Source of the DNA: Schlegelella_A sp036263655
GTDB taxonomy: Bacteria; Pseudomonadota; Gammaproteobacteria; Burkholderiales; Burkholderiaceae_C
Length of the DNA stretch: 64,000 nt
Direction: 5' to 3'
Assembly (NCBI GenBank): GCA_036263655.1
Contig: DATAGP010000013.1
Span: 62,001-126,000 of the forward strand
Shown: positions 1-9,208 of the stretch, in pieces
Position numbering within the stretch: position 1 is the first letter of the stretch
Layout of the letters: each line of letters starts with the position of its first letter
Translations under genes and position numbers: made by a program
Notes under the pieces: generated by a model
Told to the model about the DNA's origin: nothing
The model's input: only the letters and a program-made list of their open reading frames with translations
Databases searched by the model: none

Positions 1-127
1 TCGCTGGTTCGGCCCGACGCAGCGCTGGTTCAGGGTCGACGCCGACGACGACCAGCTCTACGTGCTGCGCCACGACGCGTCGGATGGCGCCTGGGAGCTC
101 GCCGCCCTGACCCGGAGCAACGCCTAG
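1..127 (+). CDS. C-terminal end of an unidentified protein (partial)
   Basis: Only the last 41 codons lie in the window, read in frame 2 and ending at TAG 125-127. The residues include paired RWF motifs and an acidic stretch (DADDD) followed by a YVLRHD strand-like segment. The coding bias matches the neighbouring genes and it converges on the DUF72 gene with only 6 bases between stops. I do not recognise the family; the start and most of the protein are outside the window. Confidence 0.55.
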   Translation, partial: RWFGPTQRWFRVDADDDQLYVLRHDASDGAWELAALTRSNA

Positions 128-133
128 CCGCTC

Positions 134-1132
134 TCAGGCCACCCACTCGCCGGTGCCGACGAAGTCTTCCTGCTCGCGCGACTCGATCTGCTCGGGCGCG
201 GGCTTGCGCTGCACGAGCTTCGGCACCCGCGCCCGGCGGCGCGCTTCGAGGATGCGGACGAGGGTGGCTGCGTTGCGCTGGCCCTGGTCCTCCATGTTGT
301 TGTTCATGATCACGTGCGTCGTGAAAGTCTCGGGCGCCAGGCGCTCGACGCGGGCGGCGATGTCCTCGAGCTCGGCGTCGGGGTAGTCGTAGTTGAAGCG
401 CTCCGAAGCCACCGTCGCGCCCTTGATGTTCCAGGTCTCGTGGTTGCGACCGTGCAGTCGCACCAGCGAGTACTGCATGTGGGTGGACTCCCAGATCGGC
501 GGCACGCAGTTGTGGAAGCCCTGCGGGCCGTCGATGACGGTGTGCACCAGGTTCAGCTCGCGCTCGAAGGCGAGCGTCTTGCCGAGGTGGGCGTCGTCGA
601 ACCAGGTCCGGTTGCGGAACTCGACGCTGACCGTGTAGCCCTGCATGGTCTCGGCGCAGAGCGCCACGTGCGCCAGCCCGTCGCGGTTGCGCAGCAGCCA
701 GGGCGCGAACTGGAAGTGCACCATGCCGAGCTTGCCGGCGGCGCGCAGGGGCTCGAGCGCATCCTTGAAGCGGTGCCACAGGGCGGTACGCAGCTCGGCC
801 GGCACGTCCTTGAAGTAGAAGGTGGGCTTCTTCATCGCCGGCAGCTCGGCGCGCAGGTCCGGCGGCAGCACGTTCGCCGTGGTGGCGTGGCCGGTGAACA
901 GCCGGAACGCCTTCACGTTGAGCGTGAAGTGCGCCGGCGTCCGGTCGGCCCAGGCCTGCGCCGTCTGGGCGAGCGGAATGGCGTAGTAGGAGGTATCGAC
1001 CTCGACCAGCGGGAACTGCGTCGCGTAGTAGCGAAGGCGGGCTTCGGGCGTGCCGGCTTCGCGCGGGTAGAACTTCTTCGAGGCGATGAGGGACTTGTCG
1101 CTCCACGACGCGGTGCCGACGAGGACCTTCAC
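134..1132 (-). CDS. DUF72 family protein
   Basis: A 332-residue protein of the DUF72 family (TIM-barrel-like fold, function not firmly established; members are widespread in bacteria). Family marks are the N-terminal VGTASWSD, the KKFYPRE segment, the HFTLNVKAF strand, FQFAPW and the VEFRN-TW motif near the middle. An open frame continues upstream inside the preceding gene, but the conserved protein begins at VKVLVGTASW, so I choose GTG at 1132. That start lies 11 bases after the stop of the kinase-like gene, and the two are probably co-transcribed. No function can be read from the neighbours. Confidence 0.85.
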   Translation of the reverse strand: MKVLVGTASWSDKSLIASKKFYPREAGTPEARLRYYATQFPLVEVDTSYYAIPLAQTAQAWADRTPAHFTLNVKAFRLFTGHATTANVLPPDLRAELPAMKKPTFYFKDVPAELRTALWHRFKDALEPLRAAGKLGMVHFQFAPWLLRNRDGLAHVALCAETMQGYTVSVEFRNRTWFDDAHLGKTLAFERELNLVHTVIDGPQGFHNCVPPIWESTHMQYSLVRLHGRNHETWNIKGATVASERFNYDYPDAELEDIAARVERLAPETFTTHVIMNNNMEDQGQRNAATLVRILEARRRARVPKLVQRKPAPEQIESREQEDFVGTGEWVA

Positions 1133-1142
1133 GAGCTTCGCC

Positions 1143-3530
1143 TCACGCCGACGGCCGGCGCGCGCCGGAACGGCCGCTGCTTCGATCGGCGGGGAACTCG
1201 CGCCGCAGCATGGCCTCGACCGACGGACGCAGCTTCTCGCCGTAGATCGAGACAGCGCGCAGGGCGGCATTGCGCTGCCGCTGCCGATCGGGGGCGAGCA
1301 CCAGCGAGATGTACCAGGCGTGGCGGGCGTCGGTCTCGCGGCCGACCAAGGCGCTCGAGATCGCCAGGGTTGTCCAGTCCTGCACCCGGCCGAGCGGATA
1401 ACGCGGATCCGGCAGGGCAAGCGAGTGCAGCGCGAGCTGGCGCGCGGCGCGGATCTGCGGCGGCTGCTGGCGCATACGAAGAAAGGCCAGGTTGCCGGCG
1501 ACCTCCGAGTCGAGGGGGTTGGCGGCGAAGGCCTGCACCTGCAGACGTACGGCCTCCTTCACGTTGCTGCGTTCCCAGTAGGCGACCCGGGCCGCTTCGT
1601 TGAGGCGCCGCGACTCCTGCGCCCGCACGTTCAGCTTCAGCTCCGGTCGGCCCGGCCCGAGCCGCGCCGCGGCGACCGCACCGCGCAGTTCCTCGCGCCG
1701 CGGCAGCATGTCGGTGCGATCGGCCAGCCGCAGGACGGGTGCAAGCCGCCGATCCGCCCAGGCCGCGATCTGCGGGATGTCGACGCCGAGCAGGACCAGG
1801 GCCTGCGCGTCCAGGGACTCGTCGGCCACGGCCGCTTCGGCGGCGGCATCCGGCTCGCGCCGCGGCGGCGTGTCTGTCCGCGGCAGCGGCTCCGTCCGCG
1901 GCGGCGGCTCGGTCGGCGGCGGCGACTCCGTCCGCGGCGCCGGTGCCGGCGCGGTCGCGTCGGTGCTCGCGGCGGCCGGGGCCGAGGCCACCGGCGCCGC
2001 ACTCCCCGCGCGGACCGCATCGGACGCCGCATCCGGCGCTGTCGTGGTCATCTCGGCAACGGCGCGCGGCTCGTCGGTCCTGGCGGCCGCGCCCGAGCCG
2101 GCGGGCGGTGTCCGGGCGACGTCCTCGGCGAACGCCGCGGGCGAACTCGCCGGCGCGACGGATGCCGGCGGAAGTGCCGGTGCCGGAGTCGTGGCGGTCG
2201 CGGCGCCGCGTTCCGCAGCGGTACCGTCGCGCGTCGCCGGCGCCTCGGCCAGCACGGGGTCCTGCGTGGCGGCCGAAGGCGCGGATCCCGGACTCGGCGG
2301 CGCTTCGAGCGTCCACAGGATGGCGCCGACGACTGCCGCGCCCGCCACCCCCGCGGCGACCTTTGCCACCCGCACCCCGCTCGTGGGCGGACGCTTGCGC
2401 AGGCTCGGCGGCAGGTCGGCGTCGGTCATCATTGCCGCCTCCCGGCCGCCCTCCTTCGGCTGACGCTCGGAGCTGTCGGCTTCGGGGCGCACGGTGCCGG
2501 TGATCCGCGTCAGCGGCGTCGCCCAGCTCCCGCCGCCGCCGTCGTCGCGAGCGCTGAAGGTCCAGCCCTGCCGCAGCGACGCCGCGAGGTCGGCCTGGTT
2601 CAGCAGCACCTGGGTCAGCGCGATCAGCTCCTGGTGCGGCCGCTGGGCCGTGAGCTCGGCTTGGTGCTCGTCGAGCAGACGCCGAACCAGCACACCGGCC
2701 TGGGCGTGACGCTCGGGGCTCCAGCTCGATGCACCGCGCTCCTCGAGCTCGGGCAGATAGAGCCAGAGCATCGCCGCCAGGCTGAAGAAGTCGCAGCGCC
2801 AGTCGAGCTGACGGGTCGGTGCGGCCAGGCCGCGACGACCGGCGCCGAGGGCCTCGAGGAGGCGCGGCGACTGATAGTCGTAGCGCGTATGGCGTCCGAG
2901 CGGCAGCGGCTGCGGCGGATCCTCGCCGGTGAACACCGCGAAGGCGAAGTCGATCAGCTTCAGCTCGCCGAAGCGCAACGCCCTGATCTCGTCGGCGGCC
3001 GGCTGGATCGAACGGGCCCGATCCCAGGGGATGCAGATGTTGTCGGCCTTCAGATCGAGGTGCACCAGCCCTTGCCCATGGACGGCATCGAGGACGCGCA
3101 GGCAGTGGTGCGCCAGCGCCCACCAGTGGGCGCAGTCCTCGAACACATGACGCGCCGCCGGACGGTCGGGATGGCTCGGCCGCAGCGTCGTCCACTGATC
3201 GACGGTCACGCCGGCATCGAAGGTCTGCAGCTGGGCCGGCGTTTCGCCGGCGGCCGGCGTGAAGCCGGCGATCTGCGGCACCGGCGCCGGGCCAGCCTGC
3301 GTGAGCCGTTGCAGGATCTGCCACTCGCGCTCGGTCCAGGAGCGGAAGTCGCCCAGCAGCGAGCGCACGAAGCGCTTGCTGTAGCGAAGGCGCTCGCCGG
3401 GCTGCGCGCTTTCGCGGAACACCTCGACGTGCTCGCCGCTCGGCATCCGCAGCCGCTCGCGGCCGAAGACCCGGTCGAGGTCGGCGGCGATCATCGGCGA
3501 ATCATCCTGCATTCGTTGCTCCGAAGCCAC
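1143..3530 (-). CDS. Membrane-anchored protein-kinase-like protein with extracytoplasmic TPR-like tail
   Basis: This 795-residue protein has three parts. Residues about 15-345 are a kinase-like domain: HLDLKADN at 157-164 fits the catalytic loop (HxDLKxxN) and LIDFA at 192-196 stands where the DFG motif is expected, with Ala replacing Gly. One hydrophobic segment (about 388-408) follows, then about 180 residues of Ala/Pro/Thr/Glu-rich linker. The last 200 or so residues are helical and TPR-like. The order is that of PASTA-type or sensor kinases: kinase in the cytoplasm, sensing tail outside. The Gly-rich loop is not obvious, so activity is uncertain; lipopolysaccharide-kinase-like or pseudokinase function is possible. 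Met codons at 3512 and 3494 are alternative starts. It precedes the DUF72 gene by 10 bases. Confidence 0.75.
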   Translation of the reverse strand: MASEQRMQDDSPMIAADLDRVFGRERLRMPSGEHVEVFRESAQPGERLRYSKRFVRSLLGDFRSWTEREWQILQRLTQAGPAPVPQIAGFTPAAGETPAQLQTFDAGVTVDQWTTLRPSHPDRPAARHVFEDCAHWWALAHHCLRVLDAVHGQGLVHLDLKADNICIPWDRARSIQPAADEIRALRFGELKLIDFAFAVFTGEDPPQPLPLGRHTRYDYQSPRLLEALGAGRRGLAAPTRQLDWRCDFFSLAAMLWLYLPELEERGASSWSPERHAQAGVLVRRLLDEHQAELTAQRPHQELIALTQVLLNQADLAASLRQGWTFSARDDGGGGSWATPLTRITGTVRPEADSSERQPKEGGREAAMMTDADLPPSLRKRPPTSGVRVAKVAAGVAGAAVVGAILWTLEAPPSPGSAPSAATQDPVLAEAPATRDGTAAERGAATATTPAPALPPASVAPASSPAAFAEDVARTPPAGSGAAARTDEPRAVAEMTTTAPDAASDAVRAGSAAPVASAPAAASTDATAPAPAPRTESPPPTEPPPRTEPLPRTDTPPRREPDAAAEAAVADESLDAQALVLLGVDIPQIAAWADRRLAPVLRLADRTDMLPRREELRGAVAAARLGPGRPELKLNVRAQESRRLNEAARVAYWERSNVKEAVRLQVQAFAANPLDSEVAGNLAFLRMRQQPPQIRAARQLALHSLALPDPRYPLGRVQDWTTLAISSALVGRETDARHAWYISLVLAPDRQRQRNAALRAVSIYGEKLRPSVEAMLRREFPADRSSGRSGARRPSA

Positions 3531-3733
3531 GCGAAGCGACGGGCGACGGAGGCGTCATTCACTGTGCCCGAGTCTCGCCGAAGTGTCGCCGGCCCCGGCT
3601 GCGACCCGGCCCCGCGTGCGGAATTCGCTGGAAAGTGTCCCAGCGGTGCGTCGTCGCCCGCGAACGCGGGGGGCGTCGGGCCCCCCGGCTGCCTGAAGAA
3701 CAGCTATGTTCCTGCAGGGAGCGAAGACAGCAC

Positions 3734-4153
3734 ATGAGCAGAATCGAAGTAGCCCGCGACGCCGTCCTGGAGTGGAGCCGATCCGTCCTGTCGCATCGCC
3801 CTCCGTCCACCGAGAGCGCGGCGACGAGCGTCGAGCTGCCGAACGAGGTGCAGACGGTCTACGGCGACACCGGCCTGGTCATGACCCCCGCCCAGGCGCC
3901 GGCGTTCTTCGCCCGGAGTTCCTCGTGGCGCTGCATCTCGTGCGGCAAGGTCCACACCTTCGAGCAGCGGGTGCCGGTGGCGCTGGCCTCCCCGTGCAGC
4001 TGCACCGGCATCGAGTTCGATCCGCAGCGCGAGCTCGACTTCTCCGGCGGCCCGGCGATCGGGCTGGGCCAGGCGCTCGTCCTTCTGCGCACCGGCCGCG
4101 AACGGCTGGTCTACGACACCGGCACGGCGTCGGCGCGGCCCGAGCGGACCTAG
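3734..4153 (+). CDS. Hypothetical protein with paired cysteine motifs
   Basis: A 139-residue protein starting at ATG 3734, transcribed divergently from the kinase-like gene. The centre carries WRCISCGKVH and, about 30 residues later, SPCSCTG. Four cysteines in two close pairs suggest a small zinc-binding site. No signal peptide or membrane segment is visible, so it is probably cytoplasmic. I do not recognise a family. The gene ends 26 bases before the convergent binding-protein gene. Confidence 0.6.
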   Translation: MSRIEVARDAVLEWSRSVLSHRPPSTESAATSVELPNEVQTVYGDTGLVMTPAQAPAFFARSSSWRCISCGKVHTFEQRVPVALASPCSCTGIEFDPQRELDFSGGPAIGLGQALVLLRTGRERLVYDTGTASARPERT

Positions 4154-4179
4154 CCGCACTCGCGGCGCGCCGGCAAGGC

Positions 4180-5142
4180 CTACTTCGGCCGGCCAAGACC
4201 CATGCGACTCCCGACGTCGGTGTAGACCTTGGTCCGGGTGCGCATGAACGCATCCATCTCGGCGACGCCGACGTTGATCAGCTCGAATCCGGCCTTCGCG
4301 GCGAGCTCCTTCATCTCCGGATCGGCATTCAGGGCGGCGAAGATCTCGGCCAGCCGCCGGCGTGCCTCGGGCGGCGTCGCCTTCGGCACACCGACGCCTC
4401 GGAACGCGCCGTCGACCCAGTCGACGCCCAGCTCCTTGAACGTCGGCACGTCGGGCATGAGCGGATGCCTCGCCTCCATGGCGACGGCGAGCGGCCGGAC
4501 GCGGCCCTTGTTGGCGATGCCGAACGCGGTGTAGGTCATGGCACCGTCGATGTGGGCGCCGAGCACCGCCAGCGTCATGTCGCCCGTCCCCTTGTAGGGC
4601 ACGTAGGCCGTCTTGACCCCGAAGGCCTGGTTGAGCCGCTCGTGCGCCGCGTGGTTCGCGGAGTTGAGCCCCGATCCGCCGAGGTTGATCTTGCCCGGGT
4701 CGGCCTTGGCCGCCTTGATGAAGTCGGCGAAGGTCTTGATCGGGCTCGCCTCGTTGACGACCAGCAGGTCGGGCGTGTAGTGGTACCAGAACACCGGGGT
4801 GACGTCGTCGGTCTTGTAGGAGACGTTGCCCTCCATCGGCTGCAGCACCATGTGCGGCAGGTTGATTCCGACGACGTTGAGGCCGTCGGCGGGGAGCGTG
4901 TTCGCCTGGCTCCACAGCAGGGCGCCGCCGGCGCCGGCCTTGTACTGGATGACGGCATCGATCGACGGGCATTTCTTCTTCAGCACGAGCTGCTGGTGAC
5001 GCGCCGACAGGTCGGACTCGCCGCCCGGCGGGAAGGCCTGCCAGTACATCAGGTTGGCGGCCGGGCAGGCGGGCGTCTGCGCCAGCGCCGGCGACGCGGC
5101 AGCGAGCCCCAGGAACAGGGCAGCGACGAGATGACGGACCAT
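4180..5142 (-). CDS. Bug-family tripartite tricarboxylate transporter substrate-binding protein
   Basis: A 320-residue periplasmic solute receptor of the Bug/TctC family, which binds carboxylates and hands them to TctAB-type membrane partners. Residues 1-22 are a typical signal peptide ending ALAQ. Family features follow: FPPGGESD near the mature N-terminus, GAGGALLW, INLGGSG, VPYKGTGDM and RPLAVAM. An AGGAGAG-type ribosome site precedes the ATG at 5142. No TctA or TctB gene is adjacent, which is common for Bug receptors in betaproteobacteria. The next gene upstream encodes a tartrate/D-malate dehydrogenase, so a hydroxy-dicarboxylate ligand is a reasonable inference but not shown. Confidence 0.9.
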   Translation of the reverse strand: MVRHLVAALFLGLAAASPALAQTPACPAANLMYWQAFPPGGESDLSARHQQLVLKKKCPSIDAVIQYKAGAGGALLWSQANTLPADGLNVVGINLPHMVLQPMEGNVSYKTDDVTPVFWYHYTPDLLVVNEASPIKTFADFIKAAKADPGKINLGGSGLNSANHAAHERLNQAFGVKTAYVPYKGTGDMTLAVLGAHIDGAMTYTAFGIANKGRVRPLAVAMEARHPLMPDVPTFKELGVDWVDGAFRGVGVPKATPPEARRRLAEIFAALNADPEMKELAAKAGFELINVGVAEMDAFMRTRTKVYTDVGSRMGLGRPK

Positions 5143-5171
5143 GGCTCTCTCCTCGGTCGTTGTGGGTCGGT

Positions 5172-6275
5172 TCAGGAATTGGATCGGCGGCCGCCGCGTG
5201 CCGGCCGGTCGCCGCCGACCCAGGCACAGACGGCGTCGGTCACCTGTGCGGTGGTCGCACGGCCGCCGAGATCGCGGGTGTGCAGGGCCGGATCGCCGGT
5301 CGCCTGCTCCACCGCCCGCATGACGCGCCGGGCAGCCTCGCTCTCGCCGAGGTGATCGAGCAGCATGACGAGCGACCAGAAGGTGCCGATCGGATTGGCG
5401 ATGCCCTGGCCCATGATGTCGAAGGCCGAGCCGTGAATGGGTTCGAACATCGACGGGTAGCGGCGCTCCGGGTCGAGGTTGGCGGTCGGCGCCAGGCCGA
5501 GGCTGCCGGCCAGCGCCGCCGCCAGATCGCTGAGGATGTCGGCGTGGAGGTTGCTCGCCACCAGCGTGTCGAGCGAGCGCGGGCGCATCACCATGCGCGC
5601 GGTCGCCGCGTCGACGAGCTCCTTGTCCCAGTGCACGTCGCCGAAGTCCCGCGCCACTTCGGCGGCGATCTCGTCCCACATCACCATCGCGTGGCGCTGG
5701 GCGTTGGACTTCGTCACGACCGTGAGCCGCTTGCGCGGCCGCGACTGCGCCAGGCGGAATGCGAAGCGAAGGATCCGCTCGACGCCGGCACGCGTCATCA
5801 GCGAGACGTCCATCGCCGCCTCGATCGGCTGCCCCTGGTGCACCCGGCCGCCGACGCCGGAGTACTCGCCTTCCGAGTTCTCGCGCACGATCACCCAGTC
5901 CAGGTCGTCGCGTCCGCAATGGCGAAGCGGGCTCTCGATCCCGGGCAGGATCCGGGTCGGCCGCACGTTGGCGTACTGGTCGAAGCCCTGGCAGATCTTC
6001 AGGCGCAGCCCCCACAAGGTGATGTGGTCGGCGATGTCCGGGTCGCCGGCCGAGCCGAACAGGATCGCGTGGTGGCCGCGCAGCGCGTCGAGCCCGTCGG
6101 CCGGCATCATGGCGCCGTGCGCGCGGTAGTGGTCGCCGCCCCAGTCGAGCTCGGTGAACTCCAAGCCGAACGAGTCGTCCGCGGCGGCCAGCGACTCGAG
6201 CACCCGACGGCCCGCCGGGATCACCTCCTTGCCGATGCCGTCGCCCGGAATGAGGGCGATGCGGTAGGTCTTCAT
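5172..6275 (-). CDS. Tartrate / D-malate dehydrogenase family (isocitrate/isopropylmalate dehydrogenase fold)
   Basis: A 367-residue NAD-dependent beta-decarboxylating dehydrogenase. The N-terminus IALIPGDGIGKEV, the RENSEGEYSG loop, the KSNAQRH lysine motif, the metal-binding HADILSDLAA and the EPIHGSAFDIMGQG C-terminal motif are diagnostic of the isocitrate/isopropylmalate dehydrogenase superfamily. Lack of LeuB-type context and the overall pattern favour the tartrate dehydrogenase/D-malate decarboxylase branch (TtuC/DmlA). It lies 29 bases upstream of the Bug receptor gene on the same strand, consistent with uptake and oxidation of a hydroxy acid. The exact substrate cannot be fixed from sequence. 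Confidence 0.87.
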   Translation of the reverse strand: MKTYRIALIPGDGIGKEVIPAGRRVLESLAAADDSFGLEFTELDWGGDHYRAHGAMMPADGLDALRGHHAILFGSAGDPDIADHITLWGLRLKICQGFDQYANVRPTRILPGIESPLRHCGRDDLDWVIVRENSEGEYSGVGGRVHQGQPIEAAMDVSLMTRAGVERILRFAFRLAQSRPRKRLTVVTKSNAQRHAMVMWDEIAAEVARDFGDVHWDKELVDAATARMVMRPRSLDTLVASNLHADILSDLAAALAGSLGLAPTANLDPERRYPSMFEPIHGSAFDIMGQGIANPIGTFWSLVMLLDHLGESEAARRVMRAVEQATGDPALHTRDLGGRATTAQVTDAVCAWVGGDRPARGGRRSNS

Positions 6276-6360
6276 CGCCCGACTCTATCAATACGCCACG
6301 GCGCCGGTCGCGCCCCCGCGCCCGCATCGGCGCGCCGACGCAGCAGAGAATCCGCCGCAC

Positions 6361-7074
6361 ATGAAACCGACATGGACCCTCGCGGCGGCCGTGCTCGCGG
6401 CATTCCTCGTTGCCTGCGCCGGCACGGTCGACCGGCACGTCGAGGGCGCGATCCGCGAGTCGCTGCCGCGCCTGGTCGGGCCGGCCGATCGCTACGACGT
6501 CACGGTGCGCGGCGCCGACGCGGGCGGCTCGCGGATCGCCGAGGTGCGCGCCATCGGCGTGCGCGTGCAGCGACCGCGTTGGCCGGTGCTGGATCGCGTC
6601 GACGTGAACCTCGGCGACGTGGTCGTCGATCGTGCCGAACGCCGGGTGACGTCGATCGGACGTGCCGCCATCGCGCTGCACCTCCGCGAGCAGGACCTCA
6701 CCGAGTTCCTGGGCCGCCAGCCATGGCTGGAGTCCGGAACGCTGGCGTTCTCGGGCAGCGACGAGATCACCATCGCCGGACGCCTGGGCGTGCCCGGCCT
6801 GCCCGCCGCCATCTCTTCGCCGCGCGCGGAGCTGCGCGGTCGCCTGGTCCCGCGCGGCGCGCAACTGCTCCTGCGTGTCGACGCCATCACCTTCGGCGAC
6901 CGCGCCGCGCCCCCGCTGGTCCGGCGGGTGGTCGAGCAGACGATCAACCCGCTGTTCGACGCTGCCGATCACGCCGTGCCGTCGCAGCTCGACTCCGTCG
7001 CCGTGGTCGGCGGCGAGCTCGTCGTCCGCGCGTCGGGAAGCGACCTGACCCTGCGCCGCGACGCGCCGCGCTGA
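6361..7074 (+). CDS. Lipoprotein, DUF2993/LmeA-like
   Basis: A 237-residue exported lipoprotein. The first 19 residues are a lipoprotein signal ending in LVAC, which gives the modified cysteine at position 19. The rest is a run of amphipathic beta strands (YDVTVRG, RIAEVRAIGV, RVDVNLGDVVVD, EITIAGRLGV) like the lipid-binding tube of DUF2993/LmeA proteins. This assignment rests on pattern only. The gene stands alone, divergent from the dehydrogenase gene and convergent with the small gene that follows. Confidence 0.7.
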   Translation: MKPTWTLAAAVLAAFLVACAGTVDRHVEGAIRESLPRLVGPADRYDVTVRGADAGGSRIAEVRAIGVRVQRPRWPVLDRVDVNLGDVVVDRAERRVTSIGRAAIALHLREQDLTEFLGRQPWLESGTLAFSGSDEITIAGRLGVPGLPAAISSPRAELRGRLVPRGAQLLLRVDAITFGDRAAPPLVRRVVEQTINPLFDAADHAVPSQLDSVAVVGGELVVRASGSDLTLRRDAPR

Positions 7075-7104
7075 CAGCGCTGCCGGCCGAGACGGGGCGA
7101 CGGA

Positions 7105-7311
7105 TCAGCCGCCGGAAAGGCCGAGGCGCTCGTGCGCCGCGCTGGTGAGCTTGTAGAGGCGCTTGCTCGCGTCGAGCGGGACGAGCCACTTCTCGCCCTC
7201 GTTCGACAAGGCGAAGTCGACCTCGGCGTCGGAGAGCATCACGTGGCCGGCCCGGTCGGCCCGCGCCACGAGGGCGTTCAGAAGCGGAACGGCGGCGTCG
7301 TCGCTGGTCAT
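7105..7311 (-). CDS. Small conserved-looking hypothetical protein
   Basis: A 68-residue soluble protein beginning MTSDDAAVPL. It contains ADRAGHVMLSD, then WLVPLDASKRLYKL, with no signal peptide or cysteine. It is immediately downstream of the metallo-beta-lactamase-fold gene on the same strand (44-base gap) and has the local codon bias. I do not recognise it. Confidence 0.5.
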   Translation of the reverse strand: MTSDDAAVPLLNALVARADRAGHVMLSDAEVDFALSNEGEKWLVPLDASKRLYKLTSAAHERLGLSGG

Positions 7312-7355
7312 GCAATGGGTTCTCGCTCGTGCCGCCGGCAAGAGCCGTTCCTGTT

Positions 7356-8225
7356 TCACGCCGGGGCGAAGGCCGCCGCCGGGACCTTGGGCGATCGTCC
7401 GGCGAGGCGCTTGAACTCGACGTTGTCGTGCGCCGAGAAGACCTCGACCTGCGCCCCGTGCCCGTGCCGGAGGGCGCGCAGCCGCTGCTGATTGGCGAGC
7501 CGGGCCGCACGGTCCTTCTCCATCATCGCCTGGTACATGGCCAGCCCCGGGGTGCAGAAGGGCCGCTCGGCATCCATCTCGCGGTGATAGAAGTAGGCGT
7601 CGCCGGCCAGCAGCAGCCAGCGACCGCCGCTTCGCACCGCCACGCCGGCGTGACCGAAGGTGTGGCCGCGCAGCGGCACGAGCAGGACGTCCGGCGGCAG
7701 CCCGTCGAGGTCTCTGACGCATTCGAAGCCGTACCAGCGCTCGCCCGCCGCGGGGCCGTAGACCTGCCAGCGCTCGCGCGAGCCCCACTGCTGCGGCCGG
7801 AAGCGCTGCCGATCGAGCCAGGTCTTCTGCGCCACGGCGTGATCGCGCTCGGCGCCCATCAGGTGCACGCGGGCCTCCGGAAAGTCGTCGAGACCGCCGG
7901 CGTGGTCGAAATCGAGGTGCGTGAGGACGATGTCGCGCACGTCCGCGGCGGCGTAGCCCAGCCGCTCGACCTGCCGCACCGCGGTGAGCTCGGCCCGGAA
8001 TTCGGGCCTGAGCAGCGTCAGGAAGAAGTGGCTGAGGCGGCCGCGGGGGTCGGCGACATCGCCCATCCCGAACCCGGTGTCGACGAGGGTCAGGCCGCGC
8101 TGGCCTTCGATCAGCAGGCAGTGGCAGCAGAGATGGCCGCGCGCGACCAGCGAGCGTGTCTCCCCGTCCATCAGGCGCCCGCCGAGCGGACACGACGAAA
8201 TGCAATTCAGGTGGTGGATGCGCAT
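7356..8225 (-). CDS. Metallo-beta-lactamase-fold hydrolase
   Basis: A 289-residue protein of the MBL-fold superfamily, lactonase/glyoxalase-like branch. Residues early in the protein contain CHCLLIE and LVDTGFG. The zinc site is LTHLDFDHAGGL (HxHxDH pattern with Leu in place of the first His spacer), then RGHTFGHAG and LAGDAYFY supply later ligands. The conserved sequence starts at MRIHHLNC, so ATG 8225 is preferred over an upstream in-frame Met. AHL-lactonase-like enzymes share this layout, but the substrate is unknown. No signal peptide is seen, so it is cytoplasmic. Confidence 0.85.
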   Translation of the reverse strand: MRIHHLNCISSCPLGGRLMDGETRSLVARGHLCCHCLLIEGQRGLTLVDTGFGMGDVADPRGRLSHFFLTLLRPEFRAELTAVRQVERLGYAAADVRDIVLTHLDFDHAGGLDDFPEARVHLMGAERDHAVAQKTWLDRQRFRPQQWGSRERWQVYGPAAGERWYGFECVRDLDGLPPDVLLVPLRGHTFGHAGVAVRSGGRWLLLAGDAYFYHREMDAERPFCTPGLAMYQAMMEKDRAARLANQQRLRALRHGHGAQVEVFSAHDNVEFKRLAGRSPKVPAAAFAPA

Positions 8226-8410
8226 GGCCGACACGTTGCCGGGGAACGAGCCGACCGACGGCAATCCGGGTGCCCCGCCGCGCCGGGCGGGCCCGCAGCG
8301 GTGGCATCCGATTTGCCGAACCACCGGGTTCGTACGTGGGTTCGGCGCGGCCTCAGGGTCTCGCCCGTGTGCCTGGTGCCGTTCACTTCCGCCTTCCTCG
8401 ACCAGGCCCG

Positions 8411-9208
8411 ATGCAGATCATCGTCATCAATCTCGCTTCACAGCACGAGCGCTGGGTCGCGGCGAGCCGTCAGTTCGAGGCGCTGGGGCTGCGCGCGATC
8501 CGCTTCGAGGCGGTCGACGGCAGCGCCCTGGGCGAGCGCCAGCGCGCGACCCTCTACAGCGAGGAGCTCAACCGAAGGCAGTACCACAAGCCCCTGCTGC
8601 CGGGAGAGATCGGCTGCTATGCCAGCCACCTGGCCGCCTGGCGCCACCTGCTTCGCTCGGGCGACCCGTCGCTGGCCATCTTCGAGGACGACGTCCAGCT
8701 GGACCCCGACCTGCCGGAGGTCATCGACGCCGTCTCCAGGCTGCGCCCGCCCTGGGACGTGGTCAAGCTGATCGGCCGCGACACCGAGAAGCTGCGCGCC
8801 CGCAGGCGCCTGCTCGGTCAGCGGGACCTGATCGCCTACCGGCGGGTGCCGAGCCTGACCGGGGCCTACGTGATCACCGCCGGCGGGGCCCAGAAGCTGC
8901 TGGCGCACCGCCGCCCCTTCGGCCGCCCTGTCGACGTCGACATGCGGCACTGGTGGGAGTGCGACCTGGACCTGCTCGGCGTGCATCCGTATCCGGTCCG
9001 GGGCGCGCCCTCGAGCCGGCTCTCGACGATCGAGGACCGGCGCGCCGACCGCACGCTGCTGACCAGCGCCAGGAAGCTCGCGCTGCAGGCCCGCTACACG
9101 GTGTGCAACGCCATGGCGATCCGCGCCAGGGAGTCGCGCGAGCCGGCACGCTCGCGCGGCCGCGGCCCGCGGGTCGTCGACTGGCCGGCTCGGCAGGATG
9201 TGGTCTGA
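8411..9208 (+). CDS. Glycosyltransferase family 25 protein
   Basis: A 265-residue GT25 (LgtB/Lob2-type) sugar transferase that would act on lipopolysaccharide or another surface glycan at the cytoplasmic membrane face. Typical features are IIVINLASQHERW at the N-terminus, GEIGCYASHLAAWR, the acidic IFEDDVQLD motif, and SLTGAYVIT. It begins the four-gene glycan cluster and overlaps the DUF707 gene by 11 bases, so translation is coupled. The donor sugar is not predictable, though many GT25 enzymes use UDP-galactose. Confidence 0.88.
   Translation: MQIIVINLASQHERWVAASRQFEALGLRAIRFEAVDGSALGERQRATLYSEELNRRQYHKPLLPGEIGCYASHLAAWRHLLRSGDPSLAIFEDDVQLDPDLPEVIDAVSRLRPPWDVVKLIGRDTEKLRARRRLLGQRDLIAYRRVPSLTGAYVITAGGAQKLLAHRRPFGRPVDVDMRHWWECDLDLLGVHPYPVRGAPSSRLSTIEDRRADRTLLTSARKLALQARYTVCNAMAIRARESREPARSRGRGPRVVDWPARQDVV

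Noticed and set aside
1086..3737. Very long plus-strand open frame opposite the kinase-like gene (and similar frames at 5160-7148, 24218-26115 and 41077-42423)
   Set aside because: Arg/Ala/Pro-rich translations without domains, antisense to well-supported genes; a known effect of high GC.
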